Source of the DNA: UBA1368 sp964563125
GTDB taxonomy: Bacteria; Bacillota; Syntrophomonadia; Syntrophomonadales; Syntrophomonadaceae
Reading direction: 5' to 3'
Length of the DNA: 49,599 bases
Assembly (NCBI GenBank): GCA_964563125.1
Contig: CAZLVY010000009.1
Coordinates: 1-49,599 of the forward strand
Position 1 is the stretch's first letter. Each line of letters starts with the position of its first letter. A model generated the notes under the pieces. That model was given only the letters and a program-made list of their open reading frames with translations. It made no database searches and was not told where the DNA came from. Positions 25,485 to 34,234 of the stretch are shown here, in pieces. A program made the translations under genes and the position numbers.

Positions 25485-26855
25485 ATGAGTAATTATACTA
25501 TGTTTACTGCCTCATCTAACCCGAGATTAGATGATAATACAGTGTTAATCACCCACGACCTGGCGGAAATTTTCGGTTTGCAGCATGCTGATAAAATTAA
25601 TATTTATGTGGGACAGCTAAAGAAGCACCTTAGAATTGCCAAACGTAATTCAGACCAATTAAAAAAAGGCATGGCTTTTAATCCCGGAGTTTTAAAAAGA
25701 CTTTATTTGCAGCAAGACCAAAGCTATGGAATAAAAAAAGATATAAATGGCTTGCATTTAGGCCCGGTAGTAGGTATTACAGCTGAATTATTAAATGATC
25801 CGGCTAAACCTTTTGGCGGGCAAAGTTTCTTTTTTCAGCAATTGTTAAATGCCGGTAAAGAATTGGGCGAAATATGCTTTGCGTTTAATCCCCATAGTAT
25901 TAATTGGAGCAAAGGCACCGTAATTGGTTATACCTATGGCAAGAAAGGATGGATAAAGAATACCTATCCCATACCTGATGTTATTTATCCCCGCGAGAGA
26001 GCATATGCCGCCGCTAATCATAACGGTTTCCGCAAGCGGTTGGAAAAGGCAGGAACACGTTTTTTTAATCCGCCTCTGGTTGGGAAATGGGAAACACATT
26101 TGATTATGAGCAAGAATCCCGAACTGGCGAGATATTTACCAGATACCAGGCTTATCAAAAATTTTAGTCAGGTTGAAAATATGATAAATAAATATAAGGC
26201 AGTTTATTTAAAACCTGTATCTGGTTCACGGGGAAAAAACATAATCAGAGTAATTAAAAGGAAGAATTCGCCCGGTTACGAATACCAGTATGAACTGAAT
26301 AGCCTGACTGTTAAAGGAAATGCTCCTACTTTAAACCGTTTACAAAGCTCATTAAAAAGAGTAATGGGAAATCGCAGTTATATTATTCAAAAACAAATAA
26401 ATCTATTAAAAACCGATGGCAATATTATTGATGTACGTATTTTAGTGCAGAAAAATCAGCTGGGCAAATGGGAAAATACCGGAATTGCCTGTCGGGTTGG
26501 CAAACGCGGTTCTATTACCAGCAATATATCATCAGGTGGGAGCGGAAGGAAGTTGGAAAGCGTTTTACGCAGGCATTTTGAAGATGAAAACACGCGGGCT
26601 AAAATACTGCAGGAGATCCACTACTTAGCGATAGAATCAGCTGTTACACTGGAAAAGGTAATTGGACAGTCCGGTGAAATGGGTGTAGATATTGGTATTG
26701 ATAAAGACGGGAAAGTATGGTTTATAGAAACTAATTTAAGACCGGCCAGGCACATTTTTCTTTTAATCGGTGAACAGGAAACCAGACTAAAAACAGTGGA
26801 AATGCCAATGCTATATTTGCGTTATTTAGCCGGCTTTGCCAGTAAAGAGAGGTGA
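25485..26855 (+). CDS. YheC/YheD-family ATP-grasp protein (copy 1)
   Basis: This 456-aa protein belongs to the endospore-coat-associated YheC/YheD group. Residues 1-80 form a small beta-rich N-terminal domain. HLGPVVGITAELL (about 88-100) opens the middle part, which ends with NPPLVGKWETH. The ATP-grasp domain follows, with phosphate loop YLKPVSGSRGKN, QKQINLL, the DVRILVQKNQLGKWE strand, and metal-binding MGVDIGIDKDGKVWFIETN. The Glu and Asn metal ligands are present, so it looks active. ATP-grasp enzymes couple ATP to carboxylate-amine ligation. It is translationally linked to copy 2 (4 nt apart). The substrate is unknown, and the spore link is from family knowledge. Confidence 0.88.
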   Translation: MSNYTMFTASSNPRLDDNTVLITHDLAEIFGLQHADKINIYVGQLKKHLRIAKRNSDQLKKGMAFNPGVLKRLYLQQDQSYGIKKDINGLHLGPVVGITAELLNDPAKPFGGQSFFFQQLLNAGKELGEICFAFNPHSINWSKGTVIGYTYGKKGWIKNTYPIPDVIYPRERAYAAANHNGFRKRLEKAGTRFFNPPLVGKWETHLIMSKNPELARYLPDTRLIKNFSQVENMINKYKAVYLKPVSGSRGKNIIRVIKRKNSPGYEYQYELNSLTVKGNAPTLNRLQSSLKRVMGNRSYIIQKQINLLKTDGNIIDVRILVQKNQLGKWENTGIACRVGKRGSITSNISSGGSGRKLESVLRRHFEDENTRAKILQEIHYLAIESAVTLEKVIGQSGEMGVDIGIDKDGKVWFIETNLRPARHIFLLIGEQETRLKTVEMPMLYLRYLAGFASKER

Positions 26856-26859
26856 ACAG

Positions 26860-28185
26860 ATGAAAACATGCGGCAGTATATGTGTTTCCCAACCTTTGCT
26901 TGATAAATTTGCCATCCCAATGCAGGATACTATTAAGGTCAGGGTTGGAAGTTCTGAAGTGTTAACCAGGTTAACCAGTCAGAGCAGTGAGCGCTGCACT
27001 TTTATGTTATCACCCGCGCTGGCCAGGGCATTGCTGTTGAAAAAAAGAGGAAGATTACAGTTTAGATATGACGGCTGCAATAAAAACATTCATATAGGTC
27101 CAACTATTGGTATTTTAGCTACAACATTAGCACTTAAAGGTCAATATGATCCAACCAGTATAAGAGCAGAATTGATCTATCTGAGTAATGTAAGTAAATC
27201 CTTAAATGGACAAATATTTATTTTTACTCCCGGCTCTATAAATTGGAACGATAAAACTACCCGAGGCTATATTTACCAGAAAGGATCATGGGTTGGTGCT
27301 ACTTATCCATTACCTGATGTAGTTTATGACAGAATTTCCAGCCGTACCAGTGAAAACAAAAATTTAAATACTAAGAAAAATCTTATGCAGCTTCCTTATT
27401 TAAAATATTTTAATCCCTCATTTCTTAATAAATGGAAAGTATATCAAATGCTTGTAACCGATAATATATTAAAACCATATTTGCCGGAGACGAAAATATT
27501 TAATGCTGAAAATATGCAGGAAATGATGCAAAAGTATAAAACATTATTTATAAAACCAAGCAATGGCAGTCTCGGCAAAGGAATAATAAGAGCTAAGATC
27601 AGCGGAAAAGGTGAAATAAGCTTTGTTATTTATGGCAACAGCAGATATAAGAGTCAGGCTGATAATGTGGAGGAATTTATAAAAAAAACAACTCGCATCA
27701 GGGGAGAGAAGCCCTATATAGTACAACAAGGAATTAATATGGCTAATTATAGAGGATCAACCTTTGATCTAAGAATTATCTTTCAAAAAAACAAAAAAGG
27801 TAACTGGCAAATCGGCAAAAAATTTGTACGTGTAGCACCCAGAGGAAGCAGTGTTTCGAATTTGAGCAGCGGCGGCAGAGTAGAGATCAGCAGGAAAGTA
27901 TTACGTTATATATTTTTCAAGAATGAGCGTATTGACAGTAAGTTTGAAGAAGTTCAGAAATTATGTTCAAGAGTTGCTAACACTTTGGAAGAAAAGAGCG
28001 GCGGTATTTATGGTGAGTTAGGACTGGATATTGGCATAGATAAAAACGGTGCTCTCTGGTTAATTGAAGTAAACTCCAAACCGCGTAAAACAACTGAAAC
28101 TGAGTTCTCGACACTAGTGGTCAGAAGAACTTTCAAAAGGCCGTTGGAATTTGCATCACTTTTAGCCGGCTTTCCAATAAAATGA
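26860..28185 (+). CDS. YheC/YheD-family ATP-grasp protein (copy 2)
   Basis: This 441-aa paralogue follows copy 1 directly and starts at ATG 26860 behind GAGAGG. It has the same layout: an N-terminal beta domain (1-75), a GPTIGILATTLAL middle segment, and DVVYDRISSRT. The ATP-grasp domain has FIKPSNGSLGKGI, QQGINMANYRGS, FDLRIIFQKNKKGNW and LGLDIGIDKNGALWLIEVN. Catalytic metal ligands are kept. The pair with copy 1 may act as successive ligases, or as a heteromer on one substrate (inference). The C-terminus is basic (RRTFKRP). Confidence 0.88.
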   Translation: MKTCGSICVSQPLLDKFAIPMQDTIKVRVGSSEVLTRLTSQSSERCTFMLSPALARALLLKKRGRLQFRYDGCNKNIHIGPTIGILATTLALKGQYDPTSIRAELIYLSNVSKSLNGQIFIFTPGSINWNDKTTRGYIYQKGSWVGATYPLPDVVYDRISSRTSENKNLNTKKNLMQLPYLKYFNPSFLNKWKVYQMLVTDNILKPYLPETKIFNAENMQEMMQKYKTLFIKPSNGSLGKGIIRAKISGKGEISFVIYGNSRYKSQADNVEEFIKKTTRIRGEKPYIVQQGINMANYRGSTFDLRIIFQKNKKGNWQIGKKFVRVAPRGSSVSNLSSGGRVEISRKVLRYIFFKNERIDSKFEEVQKLCSRVANTLEEKSGGIYGELGLDIGIDKNGALWLIEVNSKPRKTTETEFSTLVVRRTFKRPLEFASLLAGFPIK

Positions 28186-28271
28186 TGTGAAAACCCCGAA
28201 AATACAAGACAACTTATTGATAAAGTTTTAAAATATAGATAATGAAGTAAATATGCTTTTTTCCAATACAA

Positions 28272-28287
28272 TGGATAAAGATGTGCA
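28272..28287 (+). promoter_or_regulatory. Possible sigma-54 promoter upstream of pfkA
   Basis: TGGATAAAGATGTGCA has GG and GC dinucleotides with the required 10-nt spacing and a TGCA -12 end, but the -24 half lacks CAC. The operon it precedes encodes a sigma-54 activator, which is suggestive. The start codon is 112 nt downstream. Confidence 0.3.
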
Positions 28288-28344
28288 AACAGTAGTAAAA
28301 TAAAAGGATAAAACTAAATTGAGAGAGAAATAAGTTAAAAAACC

Positions 28345-28368
28345 ATGGGGTGGGAATTCCTGCCCCAT
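28345..28368 (+). other. Hairpin in pfkA leader
   Basis: ATGGGGTGGG (28345-28354) pairs with CCTGCCCCAT (28359-28368), two pairs being G-U, around AATT. The following tract TCTTTA is only weakly T-rich. It may terminate the YheC/YheD unit or attenuate pfkA. Confidence 0.4.
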
Positions 28369-28398
28369 TCTTTACATAAGTTTTAAGGAGGAAGAGTT

Positions 28399-29493
28399 TT
28401 GCCGAATATAAAAAGGATAGGAATTTTAACCGGAGGCGGAGATTGTCCCGGACTAAATGCAGTTATTCGAGCCATAACTAAAACTGCCATAGGTGTCTAC
28501 AACGTAGAAATTATTGGTTTTATAGATGGTTTTAAAGGATTAGTTGAAAATCATTATCGCCAACTGGATTTTAAAAGTGTCTCTGGTATTGGACATACCG
28601 GAGGGACGATTTTGGGTACCTCTAATCGGGACAATCCTTTTAAATTTTTAATAAGCCAGGCAGGCGAAGAACCTGAGTATCGTGATGAATCCAGAAGAGC
28701 AATAAAAAATATTGCCGATTTAGGCATTGATGGTTTAATAGTAATCGGCGGAGATGGTACTTTAAATATTGCCCAGCGCTTTCATGAAATGGGAGTGCCG
28801 ATAATAGGAGTGCCTAAGACTATTGATAATGATTTGTTGGCAACCGATGTCACCTTTGGTTTTCATACCGCTGTTAATACTGCCTCAGAAGCTTTAGATA
28901 AGCTGCATACTACGGCAGAATCACATCATCGGATTATGATATTGGAAGTAATGGGCAGATACGCAGGATGGATTGCGCTGCATTCTGGTATATCAGGCGG
29001 GGCAGATGTTATACTTATTCCGGAAATACCTTATTCAATTGATAAAATTATTGATAAAATAAAATTCCGTCATGAACATAACAAAAAATTCAGCATTATA
29101 GTAGTTGCTGAAGGGGCTACAGCTGTGGACGGCAAAATGGAAATACAGAAAATTGTTGCATCCAGTCATGATCCAATCAGATTGGGTGGCATTGGCCGGA
29201 TAGTAGGGCAGGATTTAGAAGATAAAACCGCTATAGAGACCAGAGTAACGGTTCTTGGCCACCTGCAAAGAGGGGGACAGCCTATTCCCTTTGACAGGAT
29301 TCTATCTTCACGTTATGGTGTGGCAGCAGTAGATGCCTTCATGGATGGTAAATTTGGTTCAATGGTAAGTCTGCAGGGAACCCAAATAACGTCAGTGCCA
29401 CTAACTGAAGCTGTAAAAGAAATCAGAAAAGTGCCGGCAGATAGTGAAATAATTAAAACAGCCAGGTCAATTGGGATTAGTTTTGGTGATTAA
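28399..29493 (+). CDS. pfkA: 6-phosphofructokinase
   Basis: This 364-aa enzyme phosphorylates fructose 6-phosphate at C1 in glycolysis. It starts with TTG 28399 behind GGAGGAAG. Visible motifs are GGGDCPGLNAVIRA (12-25), GGDGT (117-121) and PKTIDND (139-145), with the catalytic Asp at 143. Gly120 (E. coli Gly104) suggests ATP as donor, while Lys140 (E. coli position 124) is the residue seen in pyrophosphate-dependent enzymes. This mixed Gly/Lys pattern is known from some actinobacterial ATP-type enzymes. Donor therefore likely ATP, but not settled. It leads a pfkA - sigma-54 activator - hbd run with 29-nt and overlapping junctions. Confidence 0.92.
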   Translation: MPNIKRIGILTGGGDCPGLNAVIRAITKTAIGVYNVEIIGFIDGFKGLVENHYRQLDFKSVSGIGHTGGTILGTSNRDNPFKFLISQAGEEPEYRDESRRAIKNIADLGIDGLIVIGGDGTLNIAQRFHEMGVPIIGVPKTIDNDLLATDVTFGFHTAVNTASEALDKLHTTAESHHRIMILEVMGRYAGWIALHSGISGGADVILIPEIPYSIDKIIDKIKFRHEHNKKFSIIVVAEGATAVDGKMEIQKIVASSHDPIRLGGIGRIVGQDLEDKTAIETRVTVLGHLQRGGQPIPFDRILSSRYGVAAVDAFMDGKFGSMVSLQGTQITSVPLTEAVKEIRKVPADSEIIKTARSIGISFGD

Positions 29494-29522
29494 TTAGATT
29501 TTTCCGAGGAGGCGACGAGGAC

Positions 29523-31172
29523 ATGTTGGTCAGCGACATAATGCGGAAAAAAATACTCACCTTAAGAAATCGCGACAGTCTGGAAAAGGCTTGTAGATTA
29601 ATGGACGAATATTGTCTTTACGGCGCCCCGGTTATTGATGATGATAATAAAATTGTGGGAATTTTTACCAGGCCACATTTAATCAAAGCTCTGATGCAAA
29701 AATGTTCACCTGACATTTTAGTAGAGGAACTTATGCAAGCTAAAGTTATTACCATAGAACCGGATAATGAAATAAGTGACACCATAAAACTATTTATTGA
29801 AACAGGTTATCATAATTACCCGGTTACAAACAATGAGGGTGTTTTAGTAGGTCTGGTTCTTTCTTCTGATTTAATGCAGGTAGGTGCAAGTGAATTATAT
29901 AAATTAATTGGCAATCACGATTTTGATTATTTTGATACCGCTTTAATAAGCATAGACCATAAGGGCTATATTAGATCCATCAGTGAAACAGCTCTTGAGT
30001 TCCTGGGTTTGGATGCAGCTGAAATTGTTAACAAACATGTTATTGAAACGGTTCCTATTATTGAAAATATGTATAAAGATATCTTTAATGATGCGCAAAA
30101 AGCTAAGCAGCTTTCATCTCAGCTGAATATTGCCGAGAAAAGGCTGGAATATTACCGTTCTGAATTGAAAAATATACGCGAGGCCAATTATACTTTCAGT
30201 GAAATAATCGGCATGTCACCACAGATGAAAACTCTTCGCCTTATGGCTATGCAAGCGGCTAAAACATCCTCAACTATTTTGATAAGAGGGGAAAGCGGCA
30301 CTGGCAAAGAACTAATTGCACATGCTATACACAATTCCAGTCCCCGTTTCAACGAACCTTTCATTAAGGTGAATTGTGCTGCTATTCCTGAAAATTTGAT
30401 TGAATCAGAACTGTTTGGTTATTGTGAAGGAGCATTTACCGGTGCAATTAAAGGCGGCAAACCCGGAAAATTTGAACTGGCTAATGGCGGCTCAATATTC
30501 TTGGATGAAATTGGTGATTTGCACCCCTCTATTCAGGCTAAACTACTTAGAGTATTACAAGAATTTGAATTTGAAAGACTTGGAGCTATACATCCTACCC
30601 GAGTAGATGTTAGAGTAATTGCTGCCACTAATCGTAATCTGGATGAATTAATTCTCAAAGGTCAATTCAGAGCAGATTTATTTTACCGGATTAGTGTAGT
30701 AGAACTGGAAACAGCGCCGCTAAGAAACAGGAAAATAGATATCGATTATTTAACCGATTACTTAATTGCAAAAATATCAGACAAGCTTAATGTTAAAATT
30801 GCAGGTATCAGCAATAAAGCACGGATTGCTTTGAGAAACTATGATTTCCCAGGTAATGTCAGGGAATTGGAAAATATATTAGAAAGAGCCATAAATTTTG
30901 TTGAAAATGAAGGATTGATAGAAGTGCATCATTTTCCACCTATGATAAAGAGTATAATGAGTAGGAATGAAATATTCACCAGTAATAAGCAAGCTCTTAC
31001 AACTTTATCGGAAGCAGTATCATTTGCTGAAGAAACTGCAATCGTTGAAGCACTAAAAAATGCCAAAGGCAATCGGAATGAAGCTGCCCGGGCACTTAAT
31101 ATTCATCGATCATTGCTTTATAAAAAAATAAATAAATATAATATCACTAAGAAGGAGGAGAGGAGGTATTAA
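29523..31172 (+). CDS. Sigma-54-dependent activator with CBS pair and PAS domain
   Basis: This 549-aa transcription activator has CBS repeats 1 and 2 at about residues 1-120 (SDIMRKKILTL; MQAKVITIEPDNEI). The PAS domain covers about 128-190 (ALISIDHKGYIRSISETALE), followed by a short coiled coil. The AAA+ domain, about 222-460, has Walker A GESGTGKE, the sigma-54 contact loop GAFTGA, and Walker B SIFLDEIGDL. The C-terminal Fis-type helix-turn-helix is GNRNEAARALNIHRSLLYKK. CBS pairs often bind adenine nucleotides, so it could sense energy state. It sits between pfkA and hbd, with its stop overlapping the hbd start. It plausibly controls fatty-acid or butyrate genes (inference). Confidence 0.92.
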   Translation: MLVSDIMRKKILTLRNRDSLEKACRLMDEYCLYGAPVIDDDNKIVGIFTRPHLIKALMQKCSPDILVEELMQAKVITIEPDNEISDTIKLFIETGYHNYPVTNNEGVLVGLVLSSDLMQVGASELYKLIGNHDFDYFDTALISIDHKGYIRSISETALEFLGLDAAEIVNKHVIETVPIIENMYKDIFNDAQKAKQLSSQLNIAEKRLEYYRSELKNIREANYTFSEIIGMSPQMKTLRLMAMQAAKTSSTILIRGESGTGKELIAHAIHNSSPRFNEPFIKVNCAAIPENLIESELFGYCEGAFTGAIKGGKPGKFELANGGSIFLDEIGDLHPSIQAKLLRVLQEFEFERLGAIHPTRVDVRVIAATNRNLDELILKGQFRADLFYRISVVELETAPLRNRKIDIDYLTDYLIAKISDKLNVKIAGISNKARIALRNYDFPGNVRELENILERAINFVENEGLIEVHHFPPMIKSIMSRNEIFTSNKQALTTLSEAVSFAEETAIVEALKNAKGNRNEAARALNIHRSLLYKKINKYNITKKEERRY

Positions 31173-32025
31173 TACCACGATTAATAAAATTGCCGTTTTA
31201 GGAGCAGGAATTATGGGAGCAGGCATAGCACAGGCTGCTGCCCGTGCAGGAATGAATGTTATATTAAGAGATCTGCAGAAATCATTAGTTAATGATGGGC
31301 TAATGACTATTGAAAATGGGTTGAGCAAAGAAATCAATAAAGGACAAATAAATGCCCGGGAAAAAGACAGCATTTTAAATCGTATTCAGGGAACTACTGA
31401 TTTAGCACAATTAAATGATGTAGATTTAGTTATTGAAGCAGTAGTCGAAAACATGGCTGTAAAAAAGCAAATATTTGCAGAGTTAGATAATATTTGTTCG
31501 GCAGACACTATATTAGCTACTAATACATCATCACTTTCAATTACAGAAATTGCTGCTGCCACCAAGCGGCGTGATAAAGTGCTGGGAATGCATTTTTTCA
31601 ATCCGGTAGCATCTATGAAATTAGTGGAATTAATAAAAGGAATTGAAACTAGTGATGATACCATTGAATTAGGCAGAGTTTTTGTTGATAAAATAGAGAA
31701 AGTGAGTGTAGTTGTTAACAGAGAAAGCCCTGGTTATATTGTAAACCGTATACTGGTTCCCTATTTGAATGAAGCAATATTTGCCTATGCAGAAGGATTG
31801 GCAGGTAAAGAAGAAATCGATTTAGCTATGAAACTTGGAGCAGGGATGCCACAAGGGCCATTAGAGTTAGCTGATAGAATAGGTTTGGATACTTTATATT
31901 CAGTAATGCTTGTATTTTATGAAGAATTTCGTGATCCTAAATACCGACCGCATCCTTTATTCTCAACAATGATAAGAGCAGGATATTTCGGGACCAAGAG
32001 CGGGAAAGGATTCTATAATTATTAA
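31168..32025 (+). CDS. hbd: 3-hydroxybutyryl-CoA dehydrogenase, apparent ATT start
   Basis: This enzyme interconverts 3-hydroxybutyryl-CoA and acetoacetyl-CoA with NAD(P)H in butyrate metabolism. No ATG, GTG or TTG lies between the upstream in-frame stop (31129-31131) and ATG 31213. Starting at 31213 would delete the first beta strand and the first glycine of the NAD motif. ATT 31168 has AAGGAGG (31152-31158) 9 nt upstream and restores NTTINKIAVLGAGIMGAG and the family length of 285 aa. Further motifs are NTSSLSITEI, GMHFFNPVASMKLVE with the catalytic His, and GYIVNRILVPYLNEA. The ATT overlaps the stop of the activator gene (ATTAA). Confidence 0.9.
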   Translation: MNTTINKIAVLGAGIMGAGIAQAAARAGMNVILRDLQKSLVNDGLMTIENGLSKEINKGQINAREKDSILNRIQGTTDLAQLNDVDLVIEAVVENMAVKKQIFAELDNICSADTILATNTSSLSITEIAAATKRRDKVLGMHFFNPVASMKLVELIKGIETSDDTIELGRVFVDKIEKVSVVVNRESPGYIVNRILVPYLNEAIFAYAEGLAGKEEIDLAMKLGAGMPQGPLELADRIGLDTLYSVMLVFYEEFRDPKYRPHPLFSTMIRAGYFGTKSGKGFYNY

Positions 32026-32058
32026 ATATAGAGGCAAGCAAGGGGGAGTGGGGAGATA

Positions 32059-32889
32059 ATGAAGTCTAAACCAATCAAATCCAATGGCGGTTTTCTAGGT
32101 TTATTAATGGGATTGTTAATTTTCGGCTTTTTTATATGGGGAATCGGTTATTCGCTGGGACCAGGTGACGAAATTCTGGCAATAATGCTTTACATACCAG
32201 TATATTTATTTCTTGGTGTATTTATATTATTATTGTTGGGAGCTTTTACTTTAAAATATATTTGTGAAGAAGACCAACTATTAATTAGTTTTGGATTAAT
32301 GAAAGTTAAGATTCCCTGGGACCAAATTACCACAATCCAAAAAATAGAAGGAAAAGTGAACTATTATTCAATATTAGGGGTTAGTTGGCCGGGATTTATA
32401 GCCGGACTTTATTCTGCCAAAGGATTAGGATACGTCAAGATGTACTCGTCTGATACTACCGATGGATTTTTATTATTGAGAACTAATATAGGGTTATATG
32501 GAATATCACCTGAAGATGTAGAATTAGCAAATTTCATAGCTGGCAAAACTGATTTGCCGATTGAAACCATCAATATGGATGAATTATCCGAAGAGAAAAA
32601 GGGCATCAATATGCAGGCAGACAGTTTTTATAAATTGTTGCTGTACATTAATATATTCTTCATTGGTCTTTTTGCCTTATATCTGTTAGTATTCTATCCT
32701 GGATCAGGAGCGCCATCATTTGTGGTATTACTTCTAATTCTGGCTGCAGCACTATTCTTTTTTAATCTTGGTAACGCTGCCCGTTTATATCAATTCAGTA
32801 CTACAGGCGGTTATATTTTGATGGTGGTAGGTATCGCAGTAACCGGAATATTTTTAATACTTTCTTTATCCGAAATTAGTCTTAAATAA
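32059..32889 (+). CDS. Membrane protein with bacterial PH-like domain
   Basis: This 276-aa integral membrane protein is of unknown function. Two N-terminal hydrophobic helices (LLMGLLIFGFFIWGIGYSLG; a second near 42-68) precede a PH-like beta domain of about 75-180 residues (EEDQLLISFGLMKVKIPWDQ, then KMYSSDTTDGFLLL), matching the bPH class. Three more helices lie in the C-terminal third. AGGGGGAG and GGGGAG precede the ATG. It follows hbd by 33 nt on the same strand, so it may be co-transcribed. The function is not known. Confidence 0.6.
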   Translation: MKSKPIKSNGGFLGLLMGLLIFGFFIWGIGYSLGPGDEILAIMLYIPVYLFLGVFILLLLGAFTLKYICEEDQLLISFGLMKVKIPWDQITTIQKIEGKVNYYSILGVSWPGFIAGLYSAKGLGYVKMYSSDTTDGFLLLRTNIGLYGISPEDVELANFIAGKTDLPIETINMDELSEEKKGINMQADSFYKLLLYINIFFIGLFALYLLVFYPGSGAPSFVVLLLILAAALFFFNLGNAARLYQFSTTGGYILMVVGIAVTGIFLILSLSEISLK

Positions 32890-32971
32890 TTATTATAAGT
32901 TATTAAATTTACACAATTTATTATTATAAACATTTAAAAAATATTTATCACAGAAGGGGAACAGATTTAGA

Positions 32972-34036
32972 ATGCAGTTAGGAATTATTGGACTACCATC
33001 AGCAGGGAAAACCTCTATTTTTGAATTATTAACTAATCATGTAGAAATGACAGCAAACAATACTAAACTCAATATAGCAACTGCCAGAATACCAGACTAC
33101 AGAATAGATTTTTTATCAGATCTGTTTAAACCCAAAAAGACAACTTATGCCCAATTGGAAATAATCGATGTTCCTTCGCTAGTACCGGGGATGCAGAAAA
33201 ACACTGCACAATTCCTGGATTCAGTACGCAAAGCAGATGCATTGCTTCATGTCGTAAGAGTCTTCGAAAATGAAAATGTTGCATCTTTAAGCGGAGAAAT
33301 AAGTCCTGTTAAAGACATTGAAGCAATAAATTATGAACTGTTGCTTGCTGACCTTGATTTGATCGAAAAACGGATTCAGAGAATCAACGAAAATAAAAAG
33401 AAAAATACCATGCTCAAAGAACTAGCTTTATTGGAGAAGATAAAGGAAAATCTGGAAACAGGTCATCCTCTTTCCTCTCTTACTTTTGATGATGATGAGC
33501 AATTATTGCTAATAAACTATCAATTTTTAACTAATAAGCCAATGCTTATCTGTCTAAACATTTCTGAAGATGATATATTTACAGCCCAATTTAATGGCAA
33601 AGTTGAAGTTTATGAATATGCTAAGGAAAACAATATTAACTTAATTGAGGTCTCAGCCAGCATTGAAAAAGAAATTGCGCAACTGGAAGAGGAAGATAAA
33701 AAAATATATATGGAAGAAGTCGGCATAAAAGAATCAGGCGTAGTAAAGATTGCCCGAATAATGTATGCTAGCTTAGGTTTTATATCATTTTTTACCGTCG
33801 GTGAAGATGAAGTGAGAGCCTGGACCATAAACGATGGAACCATAGCCAGGAAAGCTGCCAGCAAAATACATTCTGATATAGAACGCGGATTTATCAGGGC
33901 AGAGGTAATAAAATATGATGATTTACATGAATTGAAAAGCGTTGTGCTGGTAAAAGAAAAAGGCCTTTTTAAACTGGAAGGAAAAGAGTATATTGTCAAA
34001 GACGGAGACATTATTAATTTCAGATTTAATGTATAG
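32972..34036 (+). CDS. YchF/Obg-family P-loop GTPase/ATPase
   Basis: This 354-aa translation-related P-loop protein has Walker A GLPSAGKTS at residues 7-15, a divergent form of the usual GLPNVGKS. A helical coiled-coil insertion covers about 115-165. The NKxD motif is replaced by LNISE, as in YchF, which favours ATP. A C-terminal TGS domain covers about 270-354 (FFTVGEDEVRAWTI, VKDGDIINFRFNV). YchF proteins bind ribosomes. The sequence is more divergent than a standard YchF, so it may be a paralogue. A strong terminator follows. Confidence 0.85.
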   Translation: MQLGIIGLPSAGKTSIFELLTNHVEMTANNTKLNIATARIPDYRIDFLSDLFKPKKTTYAQLEIIDVPSLVPGMQKNTAQFLDSVRKADALLHVVRVFENENVASLSGEISPVKDIEAINYELLLADLDLIEKRIQRINENKKKNTMLKELALLEKIKENLETGHPLSSLTFDDDEQLLLINYQFLTNKPMLICLNISEDDIFTAQFNGKVEVYEYAKENNINLIEVSASIEKEIAQLEEEDKKIYMEEVGIKESGVVKIARIMYASLGFISFFTVGEDEVRAWTINDGTIARKAASKIHSDIERGFIRAEVIKYDDLHELKSVVLVKEKGLFKLEGKEYIVKDGDIINFRFNV

Positions 34037-34118
34037 GGTGGAGTAAAGTGAAGTTTAGTACTTCTCTCCCCGCTTAGATGGAAAGAATAAGTATCTATAA
34101 ATAAGATAAAATCGTATC

Positions 34119-34151
34119 AGAAAGCTGACCAAAGTGTCAGCTTTCTTTTTT
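34119..34151 (+). terminator. Strong terminator after YchF-like gene
   Basis: AGAAAGCTGAC (34119-34129) pairs perfectly with GTCAGCTTTCT (34136-34146), followed by six T (34146-34151). Confidence 0.92.
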
Positions 34152-34196
34152 ACTGTTAACAATAATATGAATATGACACCGAGTATTTAAATAACT

Positions 34197-34204
34197 CATA
34201 TTAT
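34197..34204 (+). promoter_or_regulatory. CATATTAT box upstream of third YheC/YheD gene
   Basis: CATATTAT begins 38 nt before the ATG and repeats the octamer placed 40 nt before the first YheC/YheD gene (25445-25452). It may be a sporulation -10 element. An AC dinucleotide 17 nt upstream would fit sigma-K loosely. Confidence 0.3.
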
Positions 34205-34234
34205 GGACTAAAGATATATAAAAGGAGTCATAAA

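Noticed and set aside
31213..32025. ATG 31213 as the start of the 3-hydroxybutyryl-CoA dehydrogenase
   Set aside because: It would delete the first strand of the NAD-binding fold and break the glycine motif; ATT 31168 fits better.
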